Source of the DNA: CAYYMD01 sp964480425
GTDB taxonomy: Bacteria > Planctomycetota > Phycisphaerae > SM23-33
Assembly: GCA_964480425.1 (NCBI GenBank)
Contig: CAYZPY010000062.1
Coordinates: forward strand, 1 to 13,689
Direction of reading: 5' to 3'
Length of the DNA: 13,689 bases
Below are positions 1 through 6,703 of the stretch, piece after piece. The position numbers and the translations under genes were made by a program. The stretch's first letter is position 1. The number at the start of each line of letters is the position of its first letter. The notes beneath the pieces were generated by a model, which was given only the letters and a program-made list of their open reading frames with translations, made no database searches and was not told where the DNA came from.

Positions 1-887
1 GCCGCGCCGGTTGTTTTGTAAGTGGCGAGCGTTTTTCCCGTGGCGGCGTCGAGTCTGGATATCGGCTCGCCCAAACCCAACGGGACGTAGAGGTTATTGC
101 CGTCGGCGACCAGCAGGCGGGTGACCTGGGGCGGTCCTGAACGGAACCTGATGCCGTGATACACCCAGGAGTCGAGCGGTTTTTTCCACAACAGCACGCC
201 GCTGAAGGCATCGCGTGCGACCACGCTCCACTTTCCCGGGACGGACGTGTTCGCGGCGGTGGCCTCGTCGATGATGTAGAACATCCGCCCGCCCGACGAC
301 ACCATCGAACTGACGCTGTTGAGTTTGTGGTGGTTTCGCGTCCACGGCGGTCCGGCGCGCCACTGCATGTGGCGAGGCGGTCCCACCTGCCTGTCGGCCG
401 AGACGGCGTTGTTGTCCGCGCGGTGGAGGTAATGCGTCCAGTCGTCTATTGTTCCGGGGCGTGGCTTGGTGATCTTCCTGTCGTCGATGATCGCCACGCC
501 GCCCGGGGCGAGCACTCTCTGGATTTCGGCCATAAGCCCGGCCGTATGGGCGGAATCAACGACCAGCAGGTTGACCAGGTTATCCACGAAGGGCAGATTC
601 CGCCCGTCGAACCGGGATATCGAAACCGTGCCCGACAGCCCCCTGGAGCGGGCGTAATTGCGGGCCTCTCGGACCTGGCGTGCGTCGGTGTCCAGGCCGT
701 GAACAAGATACGAACCGCCCGCGCTCAAAGCGGCGGTAAGTTTGCCGTCGTTGCATCCGACATGGACCACAAGCCCGCCGGTGACGCCTGATTTTTCGAG
801 AACCTGCTTTGCGTTTTGTCGCGCCGTTTGCGCGACGCAAATGCCTGCGACGAGTAATGTAAATACAAAACAAACCTTAGTTTTCAT
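1..887 (-). CDS. Exported methyltransferase-like/PQQ beta-propeller protein, partial (paralogue of the next gene upstream)
   Basis: The start and first 295 codons are present; the 3' end lies beyond the window. The ATG is at 887-885, preceded by a weak purine-rich GGGAAG. The N-terminus (MKTKVCFVFTLLVAGICVAQ) is a signal peptide with likely cleavage near VAQ. Next comes a Rossmann-like segment with a methyltransferase motif I variant (VVHVGCNDGKL), an acidic GLDTD after the second strand, FDGRNLPFVDNLVNLLVVD, and RVLAPGGVAII. The motif DDWTHYLH then leads into a beta-propeller with PQQ-type blades (LLWKKPLDSW; SRLDAATGKTLATYK). Every one of these elements aligns with the complete gene at 942-4136, and the first 18 nt of the two reading frames differ at one base, so this is a tandem duplicate. 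The function is unknown. In secreted proteins of this layout the methyltransferase part may be structural, since SAM is not expected outside the cytoplasm (inference). Confidence 0.85.
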   Translation of the reverse strand, partial: MKTKVCFVFTLLVAGICVAQTARQNAKQVLEKSGVTGGLVVHVGCNDGKLTAALSAGGSYLVHGLDTDARQVREARNYARSRGLSGTVSISRFDGRNLPFVDNLVNLLVVDSAHTAGLMAEIQRVLAPGGVAIIDDRKITKPRPGTIDDWTHYLHRADNNAVSADRQVGPPRHMQWRAGPPWTRNHHKLNSVSSMVSSGGRMFYIIDEATAANTSVPGKWSVVARDAFSGVLLWKKPLDSWVYHGIRFRSGPPQVTRLLVADGNNLYVPLGLGEPISRLDAATGKTLATYKTTGA

Positions 888-910
888 GTGTCGTTCTTCC
901 CTGCGTTTTC

Positions 911-933
911 AGGCCCACGGAAAGCGTGGGCTT
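911..933 (-). terminator. Intercistronic hairpin between the tandem paralogues
   Basis: GCCCACG (913-919) pairs with CGTGGGC (925-931) across a 5-nt loop, extendable by a G-U and an A-T pair to 911-933. It sits in the 54-nt gap just after the stop of the 942-4136 gene and before the start of the 1-887 gene. No T-run follows it on the minus strand, so it is a poor intrinsic terminator. It may attenuate read-through or stabilise the upstream mRNA end. Confidence 0.4.
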
Positions 934-941
934 CGGGAATT

Positions 942-3900
942 TTACTTTCCGTAACAAATCACCTCGCCGTTTTTGGTGGCCAGGTAAAGTCGCCCGTTCG
1001 CCGCGGCCATACCGTCCCACGCCGGAAGCGAGGATATTTTCCACTGGTTGATCTTCTTGCCGTTTTTTGCGCTGAAGACCTGGACGTAAGCGCCCATTTC
1101 GCCTTTAAGGGCCTGTTCCTGGCTGCGCATCTTGCGACGGAACAGTTCTTCGTTGGATTTTCCCCACATCTGTTTTTCGTCGACCACGTCGGGCGGACCG
1201 GCCACGAAGAGTTTGTCACCGGCCAGCACCATCGCCTTTACCATGATGTCCGGCTGGGGGTTTTCCCACTTGTATTTCAGCGCGGTGAGTTTTTTTCTGT
1301 CCATTTTGGAGAGTTTTTTCCAGTCGACACTCGACCTGGTCAGTTTATGGTCCGGTTTTTGGGGCTTTTTATTCGCGCAGTAGAGGCGATACTCGTTTAT
1401 GGAGCAGTTGCACATCAGTTCCGGCTCGCGCCCGTAAGCGTAGGCGTTGTCTTCGTCCAGGCAGATGATCCTGCCGAAGGGGACTCGCCTGGGCGGTATC
1501 TGGTACTCGCCCCAGCCCTCGCCGCCGGCCCGGCCGTACATCCAGTACGTCCGGTGCTGCCAGGAGTCGTCCAGGAATCCCACGGGCGCAAAGAGGTGCA
1601 CCTCATCGCCGTACTGTTCGTCGGGCCTTTGCGGTTTTATGCGCGTGCGCTTGCCGCTGGTGTCGAACACCTGCGACTTCATGTAAACGTACTTTCCGTC
1701 GCTGGTCAGGATGTCCGGAATCGCCACCGGCATGTGCTTGACGTCGATCAATTCCTGGAGATTCCTGTTGGTCCCGGGGATCTTGTCGTCCATGACGGTT
1801 TCGCCGATAAGTTCGCCGGTGTCGGGATTGAGGCGGACCATCCTGAGCCCGCCGTCGAGGAACATGGACCTGCCGGCGATGGCGTACAGGACGTCGTCCT
1901 GTATGAGCACCGCCCCGGGCAGAGGCCAGATTGATTCTGGCTGACCCTCGGACATCAGTTGCCTGTCCATGGGCGCTGCGCGGAAGCGCCATGCGAGTTG
2001 ACCGTCGGCGGCGCGGAGGGCGTAGACGCACCCGTCGGCGCAGCCGAAGAAGACCAGACCCCTGTAAATCGTCGGTGGGGAGTCAACGCGCCCGTCGGCG
2101 GTGAACGACCACTCCACGCTGCCGTCGCCGGCGTCCAGTGCGTAAACGGTGTGGCGGTCAACGTCGGATACGAAAAGTTTGCCGTCGGCCACGGTGACAG
2201 GGCTGAGTTTGTCGCCGACGTTCGCCTTCCACGCCTCGTTCAACCTGTCCGGCAGGGAGGTTTTGATGTGCCCGCTGCGCTCGTTGTCGCAACGATAAGT
2301 AGGCCAACCCTCATCTGAAATTTGAGATCTCAAATTTGAGATTTCGGAATATGCCGGTCCTTTGTGGAGGCGGTCGCCCTCAACTTTTATTTTCCTTTCG
2401 CCTGACGCCAGGGCGTTAAATCCGTTGAGTTTCGACTGGTAGTAGCAGGCGCATGCGTGCGGGGTGGAGTAGAGCAGCCCGTTGGCGGGCATCATTCCGT
2501 ACAGGCATCCCCCGCGGACCCAGTGGTGAATCTCCCATCGCCCGGACTCCAGGTCCACGAACTCGGTTCCTGTGGCCGAGGGTATCAGGTACCTGTCGGT
2601 CGCGCGGCCGGGGTAGCACCTCTGGTGCATGAAGAAGGTGTTCTTGTCGTACTCGTGTTTTTTGACCTGCTCTCCGTCTCTCAGGCGGTACCCGGTGAGG
2701 TACTCGCCGTCCTTGCGGTTTGCGGTTCCGCCCGCCCAGACGACGCCGTTGATGACGAACAGGTCTTCGGGGCTGAAGTGCCCCGAAAGCGGCTTGCCCT
2801 TTACGTTCCACAAAATCGTTCCGGTGTCCTTGGACAGTGCGAATATCCTCTTTTGGGGCGAGAAGATGACGTAATCGCCGTGGACGATGAGGCGGGGTGC
2901 GTACCCGGTGCGGATGGGGGGCTTGACGCCCCAGTCCATTTTTGTTTTCCATTTCACCCCCCCGTCGTGTCGGTCCATGCATACGAGCGATTCGCCGTCG
3001 AAGAAGTGCACGCCTTTTTCGTCCACAGCCAGCGTTATCGGGGTCACGGGCATCCGTTTGCTCCAGAGTGCTTTTCCGCTGTCCGCATCCATCGCGCGGA
3101 TTAGGGAGGGTTTGGGCTTCCAGGACCACCTGGTGCTGGCGCGGTCGCGCTCCTTCCAGCAGTTTGGGTGCTGCTGGGAGTAGGTGACCTTTTTGAGGTC
3201 TGCGTCCACCACGGCGAACAGCACGCCGTCGGATACGATTATGTCCGTTGTGGTGGTAGTGTTGGGGTACTGGCGGAGCACCTCCCCGGTGGCGGCGTCC
3301 AGGGCCAGCATGTTGTGTCCGGTCCCGGGCGAGACGTAAACCTTGTCGCCCACGGCCACCAGGCGCCGCGGCATGTAGGCCGGACCGCTCTTGAGTGGAT
3401 ACATGTGGTTGAACCAGTCCGGCAGCGGCCGCTTCCACAGCACGGTCCCATTGAAGGCGTCCCTGGCCACGAGTTTATAGTGGGACGGCAACTGTATTGA
3501 CGCCCGCGAACCCTCGTCCATGACGTAGAAGATTCTTCCCCCGCCCGAGACCATCGCCTGGAGCGAAGCGGTGTGCTCGTGGCTCCGCGCCCAGCGGGGC
3601 AGGCCCACCCACTGCACGCGACGGGGCGGGCCCACGAGTTTGTCGCGGCAGACCGAGCCGCCGGCGGCGTCGTACATGTAGTGCGTCCAGTCATCCATTT
3701 CTTCGGGGCGGTGCTTGCGGATAAGTTGGCCTGCGATGATCCCCGCCCCGCCCGGGGCCAGAACGCGCGTTAACTCATCCAGGGGCACCTGGCCGAGTTT
3801 TTCGACCACCACGAGGTTCACCAGGTTGTCGACGTAGGGCAGGTTCTTTCCGTCGAACCGTCGGACCGAGACGGGCCCGTAGATGTCTTTCGAGTGGATG

Positions 3901-4136
3901 TACCGTCGGGCCTCTGAGACGTCGTCGGCGTCGGTGTCCAGGCCCTGGACGACGTACTGCCCGCCGGCGCGCAGCGCTGCGGTCAACCTGCCGTCTCCGC
4001 ATCCGACGTGGACCACAAATCCGCCCTTGGCGCCGGTTTTGGACAGTATGTCCTGCGCCTTTTGCTGCGCCGTCTGGGCGCCACAGATACCGGTTGCCGA
4101 TAAGACCGCAAATGCGAGACAAACCTTGGTTTTCAT
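942..4136 (-). CDS. Exported methyltransferase-like/PQQ beta-propeller repeat protein
   Basis: The protein has 1064 aa. An in-frame ATG lies 12 codons upstream, but the start at 4136 is preferred. It has AAGGAG (4150-4145) at 8 nt spacing, opens directly into a signal peptide (MKTKVCLAFAVLSATGICGA, cleavage near residue 20), and matches the start of its paralogue at 887. Residues 38-133 look like a class I methyltransferase fold: motif I VVHVGCGDG (41-49), GLDTD (65-69), FDGKNLPYVDNL, RVLAPGGAGII. DDWTHYMYD (about 148-156) leads into two sets of PQQ-type propeller blades, with recurrent patterns such as LDAATGEVLRQY, MDADSGKALWSK, LDAGDGSVEWSF and LRAADGQLAWRF. A junction near WPTYRCDNERSG separates the two sets, and an imported palindromic repeat lies immediately before it (2318-2345). 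I do not see the residues of a true quinoprotein dehydrogenase, so a structural, binding or BamB-like scaffold role is more likely than catalysis. Location is periplasmic or at the cell surface. It lies downstream of the ModA-like lipoprotein gene after a 172-nt gap. Confidence 0.9.
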   Translation of the reverse strand: MKTKVCLAFAVLSATGICGAQTAQQKAQDILSKTGAKGGFVVHVGCGDGRLTAALRAGGQYVVQGLDTDADDVSEARRYIHSKDIYGPVSVRRFDGKNLPYVDNLVNLVVVEKLGQVPLDELTRVLAPGGAGIIAGQLIRKHRPEEMDDWTHYMYDAAGGSVCRDKLVGPPRRVQWVGLPRWARSHEHTASLQAMVSGGGRIFYVMDEGSRASIQLPSHYKLVARDAFNGTVLWKRPLPDWFNHMYPLKSGPAYMPRRLVAVGDKVYVSPGTGHNMLALDAATGEVLRQYPNTTTTTDIIVSDGVLFAVVDADLKKVTYSQQHPNCWKERDRASTRWSWKPKPSLIRAMDADSGKALWSKRMPVTPITLAVDEKGVHFFDGESLVCMDRHDGGVKWKTKMDWGVKPPIRTGYAPRLIVHGDYVIFSPQKRIFALSKDTGTILWNVKGKPLSGHFSPEDLFVINGVVWAGGTANRKDGEYLTGYRLRDGEQVKKHEYDKNTFFMHQRCYPGRATDRYLIPSATGTEFVDLESGRWEIHHWVRGGCLYGMMPANGLLYSTPHACACYYQSKLNGFNALASGERKIKVEGDRLHKGPAYSEISNLRSQISDEGWPTYRCDNERSGHIKTSLPDRLNEAWKANVGDKLSPVTVADGKLFVSDVDRHTVYALDAGDGSVEWSFTADGRVDSPPTIYRGLVFFGCADGCVYALRAADGQLAWRFRAAPMDRQLMSEGQPESIWPLPGAVLIQDDVLYAIAGRSMFLDGGLRMVRLNPDTGELIGETVMDDKIPGTNRNLQELIDVKHMPVAIPDILTSDGKYVYMKSQVFDTSGKRTRIKPQRPDEQYGDEVHLFAPVGFLDDSWQHRTYWMYGRAGGEGWGEYQIPPRRVPFGRIICLDEDNAYAYGREPELMCNCSINEYRLYCANKKPQKPDHKLTRSSVDWKKLSKMDRKKLTALKYKWENPQPDIMVKAMVLAGDKLFVAGPPDVVDEKQMWGKSNEELFRRKMRSQEQALKGEMGAYVQVFSAKNGKKINQWKISSLPAWDGMAAANGRLYLATKNGEVICYGK
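2318..2345. repeat. Palindromic 14-bp tandem repeat inserted in frame in the propeller gene
   Basis: Two adjacent 14-mers, AAATTTGAGATCTC (2318-2331) and AAATTTGAGATTTC (2332-2345), differ at one base. The first 20 nt, AAATTTGAGATCTCAAATTT, form a perfect palindrome. The stretch is AT-rich within a GC-rich gene. On the coding strand it is read as part of SEISNLRSQISDEGW, between GPAY and the conserved-looking WPTYRCDNERSG. Composition, palindromy and position in an inter-domain linker suggest a small dispersed element tolerated in frame. Confidence 0.75.
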
Positions 4137-4211
4137 CAGTAGCGCTCCTTTGTCATATTCATATTCGATCACACTTTATGAACATCCTGCCCGCTCGCAC
4201 CTATGGCACAA

Positions 4212-4223
4212 GCCGGCGCCGGC
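4212..4223. repeat. 12-nt GC palindrome in the propeller gene leader
   Basis: GCCGGCGCCGGC is a perfect palindrome in the 172-nt leader between the ModA-like gene and the propeller gene, about 76 nt upstream of the start at 4136. It lies in a GC-rich stretch that could fold in the 5' leader. I matched it to no known riboswitch, and I see no convincing sigma-70 promoter in this gap. Confidence 0.3.
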
Positions 4224-4272
4224 GGCTCGTTTGCGGCGCCCGTCGGTTTCATCTTTACATACACGTATTTTT

Positions 4273-4315
4273 AACCGGCAAAACCGGTTTACGCGCCGGT
4301 AACTATTTTTACCGG
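4273..4315 (-). terminator. Tandem CCGG hairpins at the end of the ModA-like gene
   Basis: There are two perfect inverted repeats in a row. CCGGTAA (4296-4302) pairs with TTACCGG (4309-4315), and this arm contains the TAA stop of the lipoprotein gene (4311-4309). AACCGG (4273-4278) pairs with CCGGTT (4284-4289) over a 5-nt loop. On the transcribed strand the second stem is followed by A residues, not T, so classical intrinsic termination is doubtful. Partial termination or 3'-end stabilisation are the alternatives. Confidence 0.4.
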
Positions 4316-5082
4316 GGCGGTTCGATCGTGTAGTTGTGTTTTTTGAAAAATTTTTTTGCGCGTGGCGAGGCGATAAAGTCGGCGAATTTTTCGGCCAACT
4401 CGCGGTTTTTCGTGAACTTCAGCACGCCCACGTCAACGGTGGAGATTATGTTTTTCTCGGGCGGGATGGGGATTTTCCGGCCGTGGTTGGCGTAGTAATC
4501 CGCCACGGCGTCCCAGACTATTACCGCGTCGAGCGCCTCGGCCCGGATCTGCATGCCCAGTTCGTTGACCGTCAGCGACTGGAAGGCGAGGTTCTTTTGC
4601 ACATTTTGCCACGGTATTTCGTTCTTTTGGAATATTTTTCGAGACAACCTCCCGATGGCGCACGCCTTGGCGTTGCCCAGGCCCAGTTTGATGTCCATGT
4701 CGGACAAATCCTCCAGGCGCTTGATGCCCTTTGGATTGTCCTTGCGCACGAAGATTGTCGGCACGAAGTAGCATACGGTGCGCCTGGACAAGATCATTCC
4801 TTCTTCCGCGGCCTGGTCTACGTAATGCCTGTCGCCGGGCATGTAGAGGTCGCCGCGCAGGGCGCCCTTTAACCTCGCCAGCAGCACCTCCGAGCCGGCG
4901 TGATCGGTTACGATTCGCACGCCGTGTTCGCGCCGGAAGGCCTCGACGCACTGTGCCACGGGCGGGCGAAGACCCGCACCGCAGTACAGCAGCAGCTTCT
5001 CGGACTCGCCGTCACCGTCGTCGCGACAACCCGAACACGCCACCGCAAAAACCATAATTACCGATAATACATCAATTTTCAT
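4309..5082 (-). CDS. ModA-like ABC transporter substrate-binding lipoprotein
   Basis: The protein has 257 aa, close to the usual ModA length. The ATG at 5082 has only a weak SD (GGAA, 6 nt away). The N-terminus MKIDVLSVIMVFAVACSGC is a lipoprotein-type signal with candidate lipidated cysteines C16 and C19. Mature features fit the molybdate/tungstate-type periplasmic binding fold: YCGAGLRPP (33-41) at the first ligand loop, DHAGSEVLLARL (60-71), GDLYMPGD (77-84), FVRKDNPKGIKRLEDL, LGLGNAKACAIGRL, and LDAVIVWDAVADYY in the second lobe. It resembles the other binding protein (5217-5987) along its length, so the two are paralogues. No ModB permease is nearby; the nearest ABC genes are the MacB-type pair upstream. 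The ligand may be an oxyanion, but it cannot be read from sequence. A 134-nt gap with two palindromes separates it from its upstream neighbour, suggesting separate control. Confidence 0.85.
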   Translation of the reverse strand: MKIDVLSVIMVFAVACSGCRDDGDGESEKLLLYCGAGLRPPVAQCVEAFRREHGVRIVTDHAGSEVLLARLKGALRGDLYMPGDRHYVDQAAEEGMILSRRTVCYFVPTIFVRKDNPKGIKRLEDLSDMDIKLGLGNAKACAIGRLSRKIFQKNEIPWQNVQKNLAFQSLTVNELGMQIRAEALDAVIVWDAVADYYANHGRKIPIPPEKNIISTVDVGVLKFTKNRELAEKFADFIASPRAKKFFKKHNYTIEPPR

Positions 5083-5127
5083 AATTTATTCCGTATGTAA
5101 CTGCGGAAATTGTTTTGTTTAAGTTTT

Positions 5128-5142
5128 TCACGTCAAACGTGA
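5128..5142. promoter_or_regulatory. 15-nt palindrome, candidate operator (proximal)
   Basis: TCACGT-CAA-ACGTGA is a perfect 6-3-6 inverted repeat, 46-60 nt upstream of the ModA-like start at 5082. On the minus strand it contains TTGACG, which could serve as a -35 element, though I see no good -10 at the right distance. Together with the distal copy 21 bp away it looks like a paired protein-binding site. A stem-loop in the mRNA is the alternative. Confidence 0.4.
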
Positions 5143-5148
5143 GGGTCA

Positions 5149-5163
5149 ATGTTTCAAAAACAT
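5149..5163. promoter_or_regulatory. 15-nt palindrome, candidate operator (distal)
   Basis: ATGTTT-CAA-AAACAT is a perfect 6-3-6 inverted repeat. It has the same arm length and the same CAA spacer as the repeat at 5128-5142, and the two starts are exactly 21 bp apart, about two DNA turns. It is preceded by TCA, so it extends to CAATGTTT, similar to the palindrome at 9303-9317. Confidence 0.4.
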
Positions 5164-5168
5164 AAAAT

Positions 5169-5181
5169 ACCCTACGGGGGT
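5169..5181 (-). terminator. Weak terminator-like hairpin after the second ModA-like gene
   Basis: ACCC (5169-5172) pairs with GGGT (5178-5181). On the minus strand the stem is followed by ATTTTATGTTTTTG, a T-rich tract. It lies 36 nt after the stop at 5217. The stem is only 4 bp, so this could be a leaky terminator between the ABC operon and the next lipoprotein gene. Confidence 0.3.
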
Positions 5182-5216
5182 TTCTCATTTCACATGGTTT
5201 TCCAACGGTCGCGGCG

Positions 5217-5987
5217 TTACTTGACGTAGCCGTATTCCTTGAAAATCTCCCCCCCGCGTATTGCGGCGAATTCGCGGAATTTTTTTATCGCCCCGGGGTG
5301 TTTGGAGTGGGTCAGCGTCATGACGTGGACGCGGATTTCCTCGTCGTATTCGTATGGTGTCTCGACGATCTCCAGCGAGTCGGCGAAAGTGTGCGCCACG
5401 CCGTTCCACATTATCACGGCGTCCACGGTTTGAGTCTTCAGCAGCGTTCCCAGGCGGTGATGCCCCTTTGTCAGGCGGTTGCCGACGTTTTTCATTACTT
5501 CATCCTTGATGCCCTTTTTCTCAAGCAGGTCGAACACCAATCGCCCGCAGGTGGAGTATTGGGGGTTGCTCAGGGCGACCTTCAGTCCGGGTCTGGTCAG
5601 GTCTTCGATACTCCTGATGTTTTTCGGGTTTCCGGGCCGGACCGCCAGCACCGGCGCGACGTATCCGACGTGGACGGAATCGACCAGGGCGCCGGCGTCT
5701 TTTACGTAATCCAGGTAAGGGTCGTGCGTCACGAAGATGTCGCCCTTTTCGCCCGCCTTGACCAGCGGAAGGAGGTCTTCGCTCTCGCCCTGAGTGGTGA
5801 CGATCTCGATGCCGGTTTTCTCGGTGAACTCGGTGCAGAGTTTATTTGCCGGTTCGACAAAAGAACTGCCCGTCAGAAGGACCAGTTCGGCTTTTTCATC
5901 CTCGGCGGGCTTCTGCTCTTTTTTACAGCCGGATGTCAGGGCGGTAACCATTATCGATGCGCAGATAATCGCCGTCAGTCTTTTCAT
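5217..5987 (-). CDS. ModA-like ABC transporter substrate-binding lipoprotein
   Basis: The protein has 256 aa. The frame is open 39 codons further upstream, but the start at 5987 is chosen because AAAGGA lies 9 nt before it and the protein then opens with a clean lipoprotein signal (MKRLTAIICASIMVTALTSGC, lipidated C21). A charged linker (KKEQKPAEDEK) follows, then a ModA-type binding fold: LLTGSSFVEPANKL (37-50) at the first ligand loop, GDIFVTHDPYLDYV (82-95), LAVRPGNPKNIRSIEDL, ALSNPQYSTCGRL (138-150), and VDAVIMWNG (188-196). The SS at 41-42 and the S/T residues at 145-146 sit where ModA places oxyanion-contacting side chains (family knowledge, not tested). It lies 26 nt after the ABC ATPase stop, so it is probably co-transcribed with the permease and ATPase. 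Pairing a binding protein with a FtsX/MacB-type permease is unusual, because importers normally have a ModB-type permease. Confidence 0.87.
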   Translation of the reverse strand: MKRLTAIICASIMVTALTSGCKKEQKPAEDEKAELVLLTGSSFVEPANKLCTEFTEKTGIEIVTTQGESEDLLPLVKAGEKGDIFVTHDPYLDYVKDAGALVDSVHVGYVAPVLAVRPGNPKNIRSIEDLTRPGLKVALSNPQYSTCGRLVFDLLEKKGIKDEVMKNVGNRLTKGHHRLGTLLKTQTVDAVIMWNGVAHTFADSLEIVETPYEYDEEIRVHVMTLTHSKHPGAIKKFREFAAIRGGEIFKEYGYVK

Positions 5988-6013
5988 TATTAATTTTCCT
6001 TTACGTCCTTGTT

Positions 6014-6703
6014 CTAATGACTGTCGCCGCGCTCCGTTTCGTCGGGGGGGCTTATCACCCGGCCGTATTCCAGCCGTATTATCCTGTCGCTGTCGTCTTC
6101 CCATCGCGGGTCATGTGTGACCATTATCACCGCCGCCCCGGTGCGGGCGTAGTGTTTCAGTGCGTCGACGACGATGCGCGCGTTTTGCTCGTCGAGGTTG
6201 CCGGTGGGTTCGTCTGCCAACATGCACCCGGGGCTCTTGAGCATTGCCCTGGCCATCGCCACTCGCTGCTTCTCGCCGGTCGAAAGTTCTGCGGGGTAAT
6301 GGTTCTGTCGGTCTTCGAGGTTGAACTGGCGAATTAAATCCTCCCCGCGGCTGAGGGAATTTTCCACTTGCCCGGCCACCAGCGGAGCGAGCACGTTGTC
6401 GCGGACGTTCAGGTAGCCCACCAGGTAAAACTGCTGGAAGACGAAGCCCACGTTCGCCGCCCGGAAGGCGTCGCGGTCGGTGGCAGGCATGTTATACGGG
6501 TCGCGCCCGTCCAGTTGCACCGTTCCGTCATCCGGCGCCAGCAGACCGCCGAGCGTCAGCAGCAGCGTGGTTTTTCCGCAGCCGCTGGGCCCGCGGACCA
6601 CCACGAACTCGCCCGGGCCAACCTGCAGCGAGACGCCGTCGATGGCCATGACGCGCTTGTCGCCCCGGCCGTAGGCCTTGCGTATATCCTGCGCCAGAAT
6701 CAC
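6014..6703 (-). CDS. ABC transporter ATP-binding protein, MacB/LolD type
   Basis: The protein has 229 aa and a full nucleotide-binding domain: Walker A GPSGCGKT (38-45), Q-loop Q90 in FVFQQF, signature LSTGEKQR (140-147), Walker B CMLADEP with D164 and E165, and H-loop H197 in VTHDP. TGNLD after Walker B and the short length are typical of the MacB/LolD/FtsE group that powers FtsX-fold permeases. The start is GTG at 6703, abutting the TAA of the permease gene with no gap, and has SD AGGAAGG (6717-6711) 7 nt away. The signature departs from the usual LSGGQQQR, with T142 for Gly and E144 for Gln. It should couple ATP hydrolysis to the permease encoded just upstream, at the inner face of the inner membrane. 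Confidence 0.93.
   Translation of the reverse strand: MILAQDIRKAYGRGDKRVMAIDGVSLQVGPGEFVVVRGPSGCGKTTLLLTLGGLLAPDDGTVQLDGRDPYNMPATDRDAFRAANVGFVFQQFYLVGYLNVRDNVLAPLVAGQVENSLSRGEDLIRQFNLEDRQNHYPAELSTGEKQRVAMARAMLKSPGCMLADEPTGNLDEQNARIVVDALKHYARTGAAVIMVTHDPRWEDDSDRIIRLEYGRVISPPDETERGDSH

Noticed and set aside
156..791. A plus-strand open frame antisense to the partial propeller gene
   Set aside because: The minus-strand frame matches the paralogue residue for residue through this region; the antisense product is Arg/Pro/Gly/Val-rich with no motif.
888..1934. A 348-codon open frame on the plus strand, antisense to the propeller gene
   Set aside because: The minus-strand frame carries a signal peptide, methyltransferase motif and propeller blades. 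The antisense frame has no recognisable domain and is what GC-rich third positions produce on the opposite strand.
2416..3438. A 340-codon minus-strand open frame in another frame within the propeller gene
   Set aside because: It is a same-strand frame shadow rich in Arg/Pro/His; the propeller frame is continuous through it, with no sign of frameshift.
4137..4160. AGGAGCGCT before the propeller gene, resembling the core of an S-adenosylhomocysteine riboswitch upstream of a methyltransferase-like gene
   Set aside because: The match is short, overlaps the ribosome binding site directly, and none of the other conserved stems of that riboswitch are visible upstream.
5988..6104. N-terminal extension of 39 codons on the second ModA-like lipoprotein
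   Set aside because: It overlaps the end of the ATPase gene, has no good SD, and would bury the lipoprotein signal peptide inside the protein.
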